Positions 33,394-43,788 of a stretch of DNA of 64,000 nt are shown piece by piece; the first letter of the stretch is position 1; each line of letters begins with the position of its first letter. The translations under genes were made by a program, and so were the position numbers. Origin of the DNA: Lojkania enalia (lineage: Eukaryota; Ascomycota; Dothideomycetes; Pleosporales); the NCBI GenBank assembly GCA_010094045.1, contig ML986582.1, forward strand, positions 310,001-374,000, read 5' to 3'. Under the pieces are notes generated by a model. The model worked only from the letters and a program-made list of their open reading frames with translations. It searched no databases and had not been told where the DNA came from.

Positions 33394-33922
33394 GTTATGT
33401 ACATTTATATGTAAGATATTTGCGAGGAAGGGATGCGTTCATGCATACGCACTCTCTACGATCATATTTAACTGAGAATGCGATTGTGTTGCTAAGTTGT
33501 GTATTGATGGCGAGATGCCCACCTTAAACTTGTACCTTCAGCACGGCTAATACAACTTCCATTTCCCTTCTATTGACCTTGATTCCGTTCATGTGATTAA
33601 AAGGTGTAAGGAGTTCACTCGCATACCTCGCTCCGCTAGTGAAGCTACGCTCCTCAAAACGGAAAAGTTACGTAGGGTATATGCCAAGGCCTTCCATGTG
33701 ATTGATTAATTACGTAATCAAGGCTAGCACTGCACAGGCCTTATTTGGAGCCTCACCCAACACGATTCTTGCCCTACAACACCATCGCGCAACATCCCTT
33801 CCGTCACGACCGCTGCGCCTTTTCAAGCCCTGCGCGGTCGCTGCATCCTTGTCTTCACTTGCGCCTCATCTCTATTTTGATAGCTCTTTTCGATTCTGAA
33901 GCTAACCAAAATAGACTCACAA
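33394..33922. other. Intergenic, promoter of the CID/RS protein gene
   Basis: No supported frame. The right half is C/T-rich toward the ATG at 33923. Confidence 0.4.
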
Positions 33923-35787
33923 ATGTCAGCCATAGTTGAGCAGGCGCAGCAAGCGCTGACTCTCCACGGCGCGCAAAAGAAAATCGAGTTCGCTTTCATG
34001 AAGTTAGACGCGGATGATGCTGGTCCACCACCCGTCTCTGCAGAGAAGAGCCAACAGCTGTTCCAAAGGTTCGATGCTGTTCTGCAGAAGTTCTGCAGTC
34101 CACACGTTCAGGTAAAAATTCATAACATTGATATCCCCCTTCTAGTGAACAGACTAATAGCAGTCAATAGTTGTGCAGAGAGTGGATCGAGAAGCATGTG
34201 ATTCCCTCTAAGACTCGACTTTCAGCGCTTGGCGACTATCTGGTGGCGCTCGCAGAGTCCAGGCTCCAGGATTCAGACTTGTCATCCCGGAAGCGACTCG
34301 AAAGCTGCTTCAACCTTCTCTGCGTCATCACTGATGTACTCCATGCAGACAAATTCCACGGGCCTGGAGGTGTTGATGTTGGCCTTTTAGGCAAATCCGT
34401 GCAAGAGCTAGTCTTCCTTGATGCCGCCAAGGTTATTCCCAATATCCCTAAGCATGAGAAGCACCTCAATTTCCTTCTAGACTTTTGGGAGCTTAATGGA
34501 CTATTTAGCCCTGCTGAGGTGAAGTCATTCCGAGCTAGCATCCGGGAAGCTAAGACCGCCCGATACACCTTACCAGAGTGGTTCGGTGACAGAAAAGCTC
34601 CTTGGTATGAATTACCCGCGTCGTATATGCTTGAGCCAATGTTCCGACATCCTGGCCGTCCCATATCCGCCCAAGAGATCCAGATTAAAAATTTCGAGAA
34701 AAAACCCGTTTCCCAGAAGGTCGCCGAGATGTTGGACGAATACTTCGAGGACATAGACCTTAAGTGGGACCCCACAGGCGACAATCCAACTGGCGGCACA
34801 GCCAAATACAAACTTTCTCTTGATGATATGGGCCAGCTTGTTAAAGAAGAAAAAGAAACAGGAGTGAAAAAGACCGTTTGCAATGGTTATGGCTGGTCCA
34901 TGCAACTGTGCGATGACATGCACACTCACGGTGTGCCTGAAAATGTCCTTCAGGAACGACAAGCCATTCAAGCAAGAGGTGAAGAGTCGCCCCAGGAACC
35001 GTATGACAACCGTAGGTCCTGGTCTCAATCCCGATCTCGGTCCCCAGCACGACGACAGTATTCATCAACAGCATCGGATTATGATCGAGGTCGATCTGCT
35101 TCACCACACAGGAATGACAGCCGAAGTCGCCATCCATCACATGGAGACGAGAGGCATGGTCGAAGTCGCCGCTCACCCTACGGAGACGATAGGAGCAATC
35201 GAGATCGCCGCTCATCGAATGGAGACGATGGAGGTAATCGAGCTCGTCGCCCAAGCGAATACGGCCAGGAGACCCCGCGGAACAACCGTTCCGACAACCA
35301 GAGAGGGTCGCAGAGATCCGAGAGGAACAGCTATGGATATTTCAGGTCCTCGCATAGCCAAGCCAGTTCTAGTCAGAACACGAACTACAGTGCTTACCCT
35401 CTGCCTCCCCCTGCTCCAAATGCACCGTCTGGTTTTCCTCAGCAGCGTCAACTTCCAGCGGCACAGACATCAATCCCTCCTCCACCCGGAGGTTTACAAG
35501 CTGGGATGCCCGGAATGACCCCCTTCACCGGCACCTTTTACAACACTCCGTACACTAATACCTTCGGTAACACTTCATATGCTAACACCCCTGGCACGAT
35601 ATACGGCAACGCCGCTGGCTTCAACGGACCTGGCAATTGGGACTACAATACCAGTAGCTTTCAGGGTGGGGGCTTCAATGCCCAAGGCGGAAATCGTGGG
35701 AACCGTGGGAACCGTGGCCCTCGTGGAAATAATAACCACCGTGGTGGTCACCAGCGCGGTGGCCGATGGGGGCCACGGTTCCATTAG
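33923..35787 (+). CDS. CTD-interaction-domain (CID) protein with RS and RGG tails
   Basis: Two exons (33923-34111, 34171-35787) with a 59-nt intron give 601 aa. The N-terminal about 140 residues resemble a CID/RPR fold, which binds the RNA polymerase II C-terminal domain. They end in CREWIEKHVIPSKTRLSALGDYLVAL...FNLLCVITDVLH. A segment with KYKLSLDD and an acidic helix follows. From about residue 350 an RS-type domain starts (SWSQSRSRSPARR), running into imperfect repeats of the form HGDERHGRSRRSPYGDD/RSNRDRRSSNGDD. The C-terminus is Pro/Gly/Asn/Tyr-rich and ends in GNRGNRGNRGPRG and HRGGHQRGGRWG, an RGG-like RNA-binding tail. A nuclear role in 3'-end processing or splicing coupled to transcription is likely. 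The CID call is moderate because only part of the fold can be matched by eye. Confidence 0.75.
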
Positions 35788-36522
35788 ATGGGTTGACTTG
35801 GCGTGGTTCACTACCTCGACGGCTTCGGTTTGTTTCGTCTACATAGGGGAACCTCTGTATAGTAGTATCTCGGACGGCGTGACTAGTGAGCTCTCACTAT
35901 TAATTATAGTAACTGTACAGGTATAAAAAGTCTTGTATAAGAGTGTATCGAATGGCGTGATTAGCTGTGGCCTTTCACGATCCATTAAGGTCCTGTAATT
36001 CGAGCTTTCACTTGCACTATGCACTAGCCGACCGCCGTTTCACCACCGTGCAGCATGTCGGTATTAGGGACACAAATGCGCAATACCAGACACGCCAGAA
36101 CAATATTTATCTCTTGCCGTAGGCGTCTGCTTTCACGGTCGCGCAGAGGTATCGAACAGCGTTGTTACCCCCCAGATCTTCCACGCCCACGGCCAGAGTT
36201 TCCCTTCTAGTTCCCTCACGCTTGAGGCCGCACTCTCTACCTCTTTTTCAACTCCCTACTTCTCCTCGATTGCCGCCGTTCCCCGAGCGTCTCCGTCTTC
36301 CCCGCTCTCTACGTCTTCTCCAGCATATTCGCGTAAGTAAGAACCCCTACTAGCATGTTAGCGTTGATTGGCGGGCTAGGTTAGCGCGGCTACTGCCGCT
36401 AGCATCATCAATCCGTCCGTCTTTCTGCTGCGTACATTCGCTACCATTGCTCCTCAACGACACCTGCTGACCATGGATAGATCCAGCCTCCGCTCTCTTA
36501 CCTATGACGGCGGCTGCGTGTG
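35788..36522. other. Intergenic, with imperfect repeat
   Basis: Two similar segments (about 35859-35905 and 35928-35980), each with a TATA...GCGTGA(C/T)TAG...CTTTCAC-like order, lie just downstream of the CID gene. The rest is the C/T-rich promoter and leader of the chromodomain gene. A GTAAGT at about 36333 could be the donor of a 5' UTR intron. No coding frame is supported. Confidence 0.4.
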
Positions 36523-39468
36523 ATGGCGCCGCCCGCAAGCCGCAAAAGGAAACGAGACAACGAGCAGAAGACGCTTAAAAACAAGCGTCCAAAGAACAAG
36601 TCCGGCTTCCTCTTCGACGACGGCCACCCGGACGGCCAACAGTGGGAGGCCCGCCAGATCTTAGAGTCTGACGGAGAAGAGTACCTAGTCGAGTGGGCTG
36701 GGGTGGATCTAAGTACGGGGAAACAGTACGAGGACACCTGGGTCAAGAAGACCAGCGTCGGCGACGAACTGGTATCCCAGTGGGAGAGTGCAAAACCCGT
36801 CAAGTCTTCGCGCGCCGAACGAGCGCGACGTGGTCGTCCTCCACTACCGCCAGCTCCCCGCAAGACGCGACGCGCTGCTCCCTTACCCGTCGCTCCTGCC
36901 CCCATTGCTCCTGCCCCCTCGGCTCCCTCCTCCACCGCCTCACCTCCGTCACCTCCTTCTCTTGTACCACCACCACCACCACCGCCACCACAACAAGAGA
37001 CACAAGAGTCTCAGCAGCCTACCCCCTCGGCCAGTGGAGAGAGCAGCTCGCCCGCGTCTCACGAGACTTTGCCGGCCTCCATCCTAGAGACTGAGCCCGC
37101 CGAAGAGGCGCATAGCCCTTCGCCGCAAGCATTCGCACCTGAGACACCTTCCTCGCCTCTCTCCACCAACATGACCACCCCTACTGAGGACTATATCCGC
37201 GCTCACTTCGAAACGGAGTGGCAGAAGCACCAGAAGGAGGCAAAGGCGAGGGTATCTCCTCCTACGAAACTGAAGAGCGTTTTATCTGGACCCCTCTTGT
37301 CTGGATCCTCCGCAGGAGCTGATACTAGGTCCCCATCCGCCATTCCAGATCGCTCGCCGCCACATCCAGGGCCAACCTCTTTAAGGGAAACGGCCGTCGT
37401 CGATTCCCCCGGTGAAACGGCTCCCACGTCTCCGCTAGCTACTGCTCCAGTTCTCTCCACCACCCCTACCTTGACACCTCCGCCAGTATTAGCCCCCGCT
37501 CCTCTCCTTACTTCTGAACTGTCACCATCACCACCTGCGATCGCACCCTCGTCCCCTATCGCTGTAGAAGAGAGCGAGGCTGGCCGTGCGGCAAGCTTGC
37601 TGAGCGATGAGCTTCATCTTTTACCCGAAGAGTACATTGTTCCTCTCCCTATGGAAGGCAGGCAACGCAGCATGTATCTCCAGGAACTTCGACGCAAAGA
37701 AGATCTCCTGAAGCAATTTCTCACCGAACCGCAATCATTCGACCAGATTCGAGAGATACAGTCCATCTTGCAGAAGCTCAAAGCCGTGGAGACGCACGTG
37801 GATCTGATCTGGGCTGAGAGCTCAAGCGTGTCGCAAGTTATCGGACCTTTGACACAGCATAATTGGGACATCGAGAGCTGTGTCAAATTCCGTTTCCTTG
37901 GCTCACTGCTTCAGTCGTTGAGAGAAAGTGAGATGCATCTCCTCCTAGTCATCAAAGAGGAAGACAGCAGACTTTTTGATATTCTGGTGAAATTCTGTCA
38001 GGCGGAGCGTATCCAGTATTCCTGTCCCTCAAAAGGTCTCAAAGCAGCCGCGTCCAACGTGGAAGGAAACCTTGCTGTCACCATCCTCTCAAGCGACTCG
38101 AGACCCATTGTACGGCCACCGACCGCGATTATATGCCTTGATGGTCCATTGGACTCAGCCGACATACACGGAAAGATGTGGGCTATCAACCCCGATCGGT
38201 TTGTCGTGCCCATTATACATCTTGTGATTCCGAGAACCATTGGTCATATCGAGCGATATGTTAGCCCGTCTCTTAGCATTGAACAGCAATTGCACACAAC
38301 CCTCGCCAGCCTCGCCCAAATGCATTCTGAAATCGGCCAGCCGATGGCTAATTCACCCCCTGCTCACGAAGCAGCAGAACTAGTTGCGGCTTTTCTCTTG
38401 ACCTTTGACGAGGTAGCTGCTCAAACTAAGCCAGAGTGGCCTCTACCGTCCATCGGCAATGTCAAAGATATTATTGAGTATCAGTCTCAGCAGCAGTCCC
38501 AAGAAACGATCACCTCTCCCGTCCTGGGTCATACTACATCCTCCAAGCGGCCTTTGGATGACGACCATATGAACTCGGTAAAGAGAATGCGCATGACACC
38601 TCAACCCCAAGACGATGGAATAGCCGATGTCACTCGTAGCAGCGAATCATTGCCTAGTACCGCGGATGAAGTAGTCAGCCTTCAAGCTAAACTGCGGAGG
38701 TATAAATCTGCCCTCAAAGGCAAAGATGCGCAGTTGAAAGCAAAAGACAAGAGTCTACGCGAGTGGAACTCGATGTGCGACAGACGGGAGAATGAACACG
38801 ACAAGGTCAGGGAGCTGCTGCTTACCACCCGCCGTGAGCTCCAAAGCAAAACAGCGCAGTTGGAGCAAGCAGATCGTCGCTGCCAGAATATTCAAGAACG
38901 CTTGGATAAAAAGTCAGCTGAAGTTGGAGAACTCAAGGCGCGGCTCCAACAAGAACGAAGTGTTAATCTTGAGTCTGAGGACGAGAAAACTGCCGAGATT
39001 GCCCGACTGCGAAAGGAGCTCGAAGAAGCTAAAGCTAATGAGGAACGTGCTATTCAGAAGGCCCAATCCGACGAAGCCACGCTCAAATACGTTAACGAGG
39101 AGCGCATCAACCTCGGAGATCGTTTCGCTGAGCTCCAAAAAGAAAACGAAGCTCTTACCAAGGAGCTCGCAATCCAAATTCGGAAAGCATCTGGTGAGGT
39201 AGTTGAGCTTAGGAAACTCGCACTCGATCAACAATATCACCAAATCCGCAAGCAGAATGATACGTTGAAGCTCAAATCCGGAAACCTCGAGAGAATTCTG
39301 CAGCAGAAAGAAGAAGAGCTTTCAAGGATTAAGAGCGGTAAAGGTGTCGGCATGGGTACTCGAGCCCAGAGCGTTCCCCGCAGCCCTAGGGTTGGTGGTC
39401 CGTCGAGCAGGGGTGCTAGCCCAGCTCCCGGGGTAAAAGATCGACTTGGTCACTTGAGGAATGGCTGA
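36523..39468 (+). CDS. Chromodomain protein with HDA2/HDA3-like domain and coiled coil
   Basis: A single exon encodes 981 aa from the ATG at 36523; a GTG codon just before it is not a plausible start. Residues 1-25 are basic (SRKRKRDNEQKTLKNKRPKN), a likely nuclear signal. A chromodomain follows (QQWEARQILESDGEEYLVEW...YEDTWVKK) with aromatic-cage residues in the expected places. Residues about 105-360 are Pro/Ser/Ala-rich and probably disordered. From about 364 (LPEEYIVPLPMEGRQRSMYLQEL) to about 605 it matches the helicase-like fold of class II histone deacetylase complex subunits 2 and 3. Residues about 713-930 form a long coiled coil with heptads. A role in reading methylated histone H3 and recruiting an HDA-type deacetylase to heterochromatin, similar to HCHC-like complexes, is inferred. 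Confidence 0.85.
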   Translation: MAPPASRKRKRDNEQKTLKNKRPKNKSGFLFDDGHPDGQQWEARQILESDGEEYLVEWAGVDLSTGKQYEDTWVKKTSVGDELVSQWESAKPVKSSRAERARRGRPPLPPAPRKTRRAAPLPVAPAPIAPAPSAPSSTASPPSPPSLVPPPPPPPPQQETQESQQPTPSASGESSSPASHETLPASILETEPAEEAHSPSPQAFAPETPSSPLSTNMTTPTEDYIRAHFETEWQKHQKEAKARVSPPTKLKSVLSGPLLSGSSAGADTRSPSAIPDRSPPHPGPTSLRETAVVDSPGETAPTSPLATAPVLSTTPTLTPPPVLAPAPLLTSELSPSPPAIAPSSPIAVEESEAGRAASLLSDELHLLPEEYIVPLPMEGRQRSMYLQELRRKEDLLKQFLTEPQSFDQIREIQSILQKLKAVETHVDLIWAESSSVSQVIGPLTQHNWDIESCVKFRFLGSLLQSLRESEMHLLLVIKEEDSRLFDILVKFCQAERIQYSCPSKGLKAAASNVEGNLAVTILSSDSRPIVRPPTAIICLDGPLDSADIHGKMWAINPDRFVVPIIHLVIPRTIGHIERYVSPSLSIEQQLHTTLASLAQMHSEIGQPMANSPPAHEAAELVAAFLLTFDEVAAQTKPEWPLPSIGNVKDIIEYQSQQQSQETITSPVLGHTTSSKRPLDDDHMNSVKRMRMTPQPQDDGIADVTRSSESLPSTADEVVSLQAKLRRYKSALKGKDAQLKAKDKSLREWNSMCDRRENEHDKVRELLLTTRRELQSKTAQLEQADRRCQNIQERLDKKSAEVGELKARLQQERSVNLESEDEKTAEIARLRKELEEAKANEERAIQKAQSDEATLKYVNEERINLGDRFAELQKENEALTKELAIQIRKASGEVVELRKLALDQQYHQIRKQNDTLKLKSGNLERILQQKEEELSRIKSGKGVGMGTRAQSVPRSPRVGGPSSRGASPAPGVKDRLGHLRNG

Positions 39469-40658
39469 GTGAGATGCCTGAGCTCTTGAAGATTATCTAT
39501 CGAATTTGTCCAGACTGTATGGTGGGTGGTTTACTCTCTTCCGACTTTCCATGACCTGAACTTTTGCGTATCGCCCCCCTATTCAACGACGGCATACTTC
39601 ACAGCATCTATTTCCCTCAGAATGTTGAATAATATGCCTAACGACTTGACAAACATCTATGGAACCTCTTTTGGACTACGTGGTGGCCTCCTCCCTTCCG
39701 ATCCTTATGGATTACACGTGTGTATATTACCCCCTACTTCTACAGCAACATACACGAAACGTCTCTCGACTACGTGATAATTTGCATTTTAGAATTTCGA
39801 TGGTCCACTCATGCACATATAACCTCCTTTTTCAATGATGGCCACGTCCGCGGAGAGTCTCAGACTTCGTGGAGGTTTGCGCTCTTCGGAATCCTCGCGG
39901 TCCACACATATATTTTAACTCTTTTAACTTTAACACGACTTGCTTCGTAGCACTTATATACTTCGCCTATCACGAACTCACGGATATTAGGTTTGATGCG
40001 CTACACGGTTTTGTAGCGATGGATGTGGATTTTCCCCGGGCGTTATGGATGATTTGGCATGCACTACATATTTTCCTCCACTTTCCGACCTCCCCGCTCT
40101 CCGGTACTATCGGAAGTCATGAACGGTCAACATTTATTGTATATTCTCTCCCCTTTTCGAGACCTCACCGCTCCCCGGTCCTAGATTAAGTCCTTTCTTC
40201 GACTCCTCCTTCGGGGGTTGAGTCAGAAGGTGACCCACAGGATTAGAGAGTGGAAAGGCCTTGGTCAGGGATGCTTGGGTTGGATCTAGTTGGTCAGATG
40301 TCGTCTGATGATGATTGCCGGCTTGGAATAATTGCGACGGATGGTGGTCTAGAGTAGGGTAGCGTAGCTGCTGATTGCTCGATTGACGAGAGAATATATG
40401 TGGATAGTATCCTGATGAATTGCGATCATGCTTTTTATGTGACTGAGTGATTGTGTGATAAAGATTTTCTCGTGCACATGTATTTTCCTTACAACTAGCT
40501 GGCACGCATGGATTTTAACTGGCTACCGAGATTTGGGGAAATATATTTATGGATATGGATATCATCACATTGCACAGTTTTACCACTATTACGCCCATCC
40601 CCATCTTTCTGTCTCCTCTCCCTTCCATTTCCCTGGCACTTCTTGATCTTCAATTCAA
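39469..40658. other. Intergenic between convergent genes
   Basis: About 1.2 kb with only short frames lacking coding-like composition. It should contain the 3' UTRs of two convergent genes and unassigned spacer. Confidence 0.4.
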
Positions 40659-41903
40659 TCAATCGGCCTTCCCCTTCGCCAACGGCAACAATAACCCGCC
40701 ATCCGCATCCGCAGTATCATCCGTCCATCGCGCCACTCTAGCCGCAAACCCGGTAACCGCCCCATCGATGCTGCCGAGCAGACTCCTCCTCTTCTTCTTC
40801 TTCTTCTTCTTCCCCTTTCTCTGCTCGCTCTCCGGATCCTTGGCAGCGGTCCCTAGAAAGTGGATATCTTGCCGATTAGAGTCGGGTGGTACAGCTAGGG
40901 ACGAGGTGGTGGTGGCGCCGGCTAGGGCCTCGATTCCGGGTGCTGCTACTTGCATTTGGACTTGGACTGCTGTGTCGGACGGAGGATACGAGCTATGCGG
41001 CGATGTGGAGCCAGAAAGGAAGATCTCGCGCTCCGCCAACCACTCCGCGCTCGTACGGCGGTGTTGGATGTGCTGCGGTGCCGGGATGTACGGGTTCTGC
41101 GGGGATTCCAGGGTCTTGTGACGTGATAAGTTAGCGGTGTAGCCGGATAAGTTCGGCGGTGGGGAGACGGTGGAGTGGATGTGGATATCTGGGTTTAGAT
41201 TCTGATTTTGATTTCGATTTGGAGTTTGGCTTGGGGGAGAGCGATTTGTTCGGCGCCGCGCGTTCATCCACGCCGGGGTTGCGGTCGTGGAAGCATGCTC
41301 GTTACCATTGGCGGACGGGAAGACGTATTTTGAGGGTTTGTCTAGCGGCTTGTTCCTCCCCCTACCGCCAAACATCCAATCGAGGACTCGGGGCCAGGCC
41401 AGGGTGAAGCGTGGTTTACTAGTCTGTTCTCCCTCACTAGAGAAATATTTGGGAGGTATGTGGGGGAGAAATGAGGGCGGGAAGCTTATCAGGATGACAA
41501 AGACCACCCATATAAACCCGAGGGCTAGGCATATGAAGAGTAGGACTTGCAACGAAAGAGGTAGATATGGCCAGTTATCCAGTGCTGTGGGACTGCATGC
41601 CGGAGTGAAAGTGAGCGTCGTTGTGTTCCGCGGCTGCGAGGATGAAAGCTGAGGGGAATACGCTGGCGGAATTGTGGTGGAAGCTTCGTTGGTGTCGTCT
41701 GCGTGCGAAATGGTGCAGTGGGTGGATGGGTAAGAGAGATGAGATGAGGTGGTTGAAGGCGTTTCCGAGTCGCGGCTAGTGCTTTGCGAAATCGAGATGT
41801 CCATATATGTACCAGAAGTCGCAAGTGTGGTATCTCTCGCACCCCGACTTGGCTCAGTCTTCCACTCCATCCTGCTGCTTACATTCTCGAATTCGCTCTC
41901 CAT
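40659..41903 (-). CDS. Single-pass membrane protein of unknown function
   Basis: The minus-strand frame from the ATG at 41903 encodes 414 aa. The frame stays open to 42209 but has no ATG there, so an upstream exon or a non-coding leader is possible. The N-terminal part is Ser/Thr/Pro-rich with several NxS/T sites. One strong transmembrane helix (LQVLLFICLALGFIWVVFVILI) follows at about residues 125-147. The rest is a basic, disordered-looking tail with SPPPN and TPNRNQNQN repeats. A CTT microsatellite on the plus strand (about 40785-40812) encodes a run of seven lysines in the tail. I recognise no family; a type I membrane or cell-surface sensor-like protein is possible but unproven. The open frame upstream of 42133 runs into the duplicated segment described below. 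Confidence 0.6.
   Translation of the reverse strand: MESEFENVSSRMEWKTEPSRGARDTTLATSGTYMDISISQSTSRDSETPSTTSSHLSYPSTHCTISHADDTNEASTTIPPAYSPQLSSSQPRNTTTLTFTPACSPTALDNWPYLPLSLQVLLFICLALGFIWVVFVILISFPPSFLPHIPPKYFSSEGEQTSKPRFTLAWPRVLDWMFGGRGRNKPLDKPSKYVFPSANGNEHASTTATPAWMNARRRTNRSPPSQTPNRNQNQNLNPDIHIHSTVSPPPNLSGYTANLSRHKTLESPQNPYIPAPQHIQHRRTSAEWLAEREIFLSGSTSPHSSYPPSDTAVQVQMQVAAPGIEALAGATTTSSLAVPPDSNRQDIHFLGTAAKDPESEQRKGKKKKKKKRRSLLGSIDGAVTGFAARVARWTDDTADADGGLLLPLAKGKAD
40785..40812. repeat. CTT/AAG microsatellite
   Basis: A run of CTT units inside the membrane protein gene that codes for a poly-lysine stretch on the minus strand. Prone to length change. Confidence 0.8.
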
Positions 41904-42132
41904 ATCGTCCTCTACCACTACCGCCACAGAGCTCGAAGGCGGGGCGGGCGACAATTCCTTGTTGGCCGTGCGTCGTCTTTTGGGGTTATGGATACCAGTC
42001 CTAATTATCACCGTACGCGTGATGTGTGTAGTGAGACTTGTTATTTCGTTGGCTAGATAATCGAATTCGGAATTTGCAGAACGTGGTTTTGCTGATGGGA
42101 GGCGTGGTAGTCGCGTAGTCGGTTGAAGGTTC

Positions 42133-42771
42133 CTCAGTAGGAGCGACGTGAGTCGTCTCGAGCCACTAGTGGCACATCGATGTTGGAAATGGCGATGTGT
42201 CCGTTGCAATGAAGCCCGCTACGGTTGGCGGCTCTAGAACATGAGAATTCCGGAAGTTGTGGTGGAAGTGTGGCTTTGTTTGCGCGAGTAGTCGAGTGGA
42301 TTCCTGTTCCGTGTTTGGCTGTTGCTACTGCGCGTGCGAGGTCCTTGACTTTGTAGAAGGATTCTGACTGTCTGAATCATTTCGCGGATTTGAAGAAACG
42401 GGCTTGCTCGTGTATGACGCCGAGGTTGGTGCCATAGAGGTGGTCACGACCTAACTATATCCGATCCACCAAGAAAAAAAAAAAAAAAAAAAACCCTTTT
42501 CGGGACGACCTATAGCTAGCTGTATGATATAAAGGGAGAAAAACGTGTTAAACTGTAGTTGATATAGAGTAATCCAGCAACGTTTACTGCGAACGGGAAT
42601 GTAATGTGGGAAAGAAAGCAAAAAGGTGGCTTAATATATGCGAGAATTGTTGGACACACCTGAATAAGATATATTGACGATGATTGTCCGTCAATTCAAT
42701 TGTGCGAGTTTTCTACTGACGCATTTCTCATCACTGATCATGTAAGACATATTGGAGGAATCTCTCTTGTA
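42133..42771. repeat. 639-bp direct repeat, copy 1 (probable assembly duplicate)
   Basis: This segment is repeated at 42782-43420 at a constant offset of 649 bases, apparently base for base, including a 20-A homopolymer. The two copies flank a 10-N gap. It includes the extreme 5' part of the open frame of the membrane protein gene. Confidence 0.9.
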
Positions 42772-42781
42772 NNNNNNNNNN
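42772..42781. other. Assembly gap (10 N)
   Basis: Ten N bases, a conventional scaffold gap size, placed exactly between the two copies of the 639-bp repeat. Confidence 0.98.
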
Positions 42782-43420
42782 CTCAGTAGGAGCGACGTGA
42801 GTCGTCTCGAGCCACTAGTGGCACATCGATGTTGGAAATGGCGATGTGTCCGTTGCAATGAAGCCCGCTACGGTTGGCGGCTCTAGAACATGAGAATTCC
42901 GGAAGTTGTGGTGGAAGTGTGGCTTTGTTTGCGCGAGTAGTCGAGTGGATTCCTGTTCCGTGTTTGGCTGTTGCTACTGCGCGTGCGAGGTCCTTGACTT
43001 TGTAGAAGGATTCTGACTGTCTGAATCATTTCGCGGATTTGAAGAAACGGGCTTGCTCGTGTATGACGCCGAGGTTGGTGCCATAGAGGTGGTCACGACC
43101 TAACTATATCCGATCCACCAAGAAAAAAAAAAAAAAAAAAAACCCTTTTCGGGACGACCTATAGCTAGCTGTATGATATAAAGGGAGAAAAACGTGTTAA
43201 ACTGTAGTTGATATAGAGTAATCCAGCAACGTTTACTGCGAACGGGAATGTAATGTGGGAAAGAAAGCAAAAAGGTGGCTTAATATATGCGAGAATTGTT
43301 GGACACACCTGAATAAGATATATTGACGATGATTGTCCGTCAATTCAATTGTGCGAGTTTTCTACTGACGCATTTCTCATCACTGATCATGTAAGACATA
43401 TTGGAGGAATCTCTCTTGTA
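42782..43420. repeat. 639-bp direct repeat, copy 2 (probable assembly duplicate)
   Basis: Second copy of 42133-42771. Homopolymer length and all inspected blocks agree, which is more than expected of a natural duplication of any age. Unique sequence resumes at 43421. The likely true genome has one copy and no gap. Confidence 0.9.
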
Positions 43421-43788
43421 GACATCTTACGGCAATGAAGCTATTACGATCTTAATTACACAGACTACTTGATAGATATTAAATGAACACGAATATTGAA
43501 CGTACAATATTACTAGGCTAGAAACACATGAAAAGGTATATATATACCAAGACAAGCTATAGGATAACTAAGTTGATATAGGCGCCACCCAATGAGACTA
43601 TCCATCTATATGCTCATGGTTCAGGTATTACTCTAAATACGAATGCGACAATATGACTTTTTAGGGCGCTGCAAAACTTAGGTAACCGTGTTATTTGATC
43701 GGATAATGTGGGGAACGGGCATGCGCGTATCTGAATGTAGGTACTGTGGCAGTGATTTCTAAAGTGAAAAAAAAAAAAAAAAGGATGA
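43421..43788. other. Intergenic, 3' flank of the ABC transporter
   Basis: AT-rich with a poly-A run near 43766-43782, just past the stop codon of the minus-strand transporter. No frame is supported. Confidence 0.4.

Noticed and set aside
42133..43420. Natural tandem duplication or long terminal repeat
   Set aside because: Apparent complete identity, a 10-N gap exactly between the copies and no coding or repeat features inside favour an assembly error.
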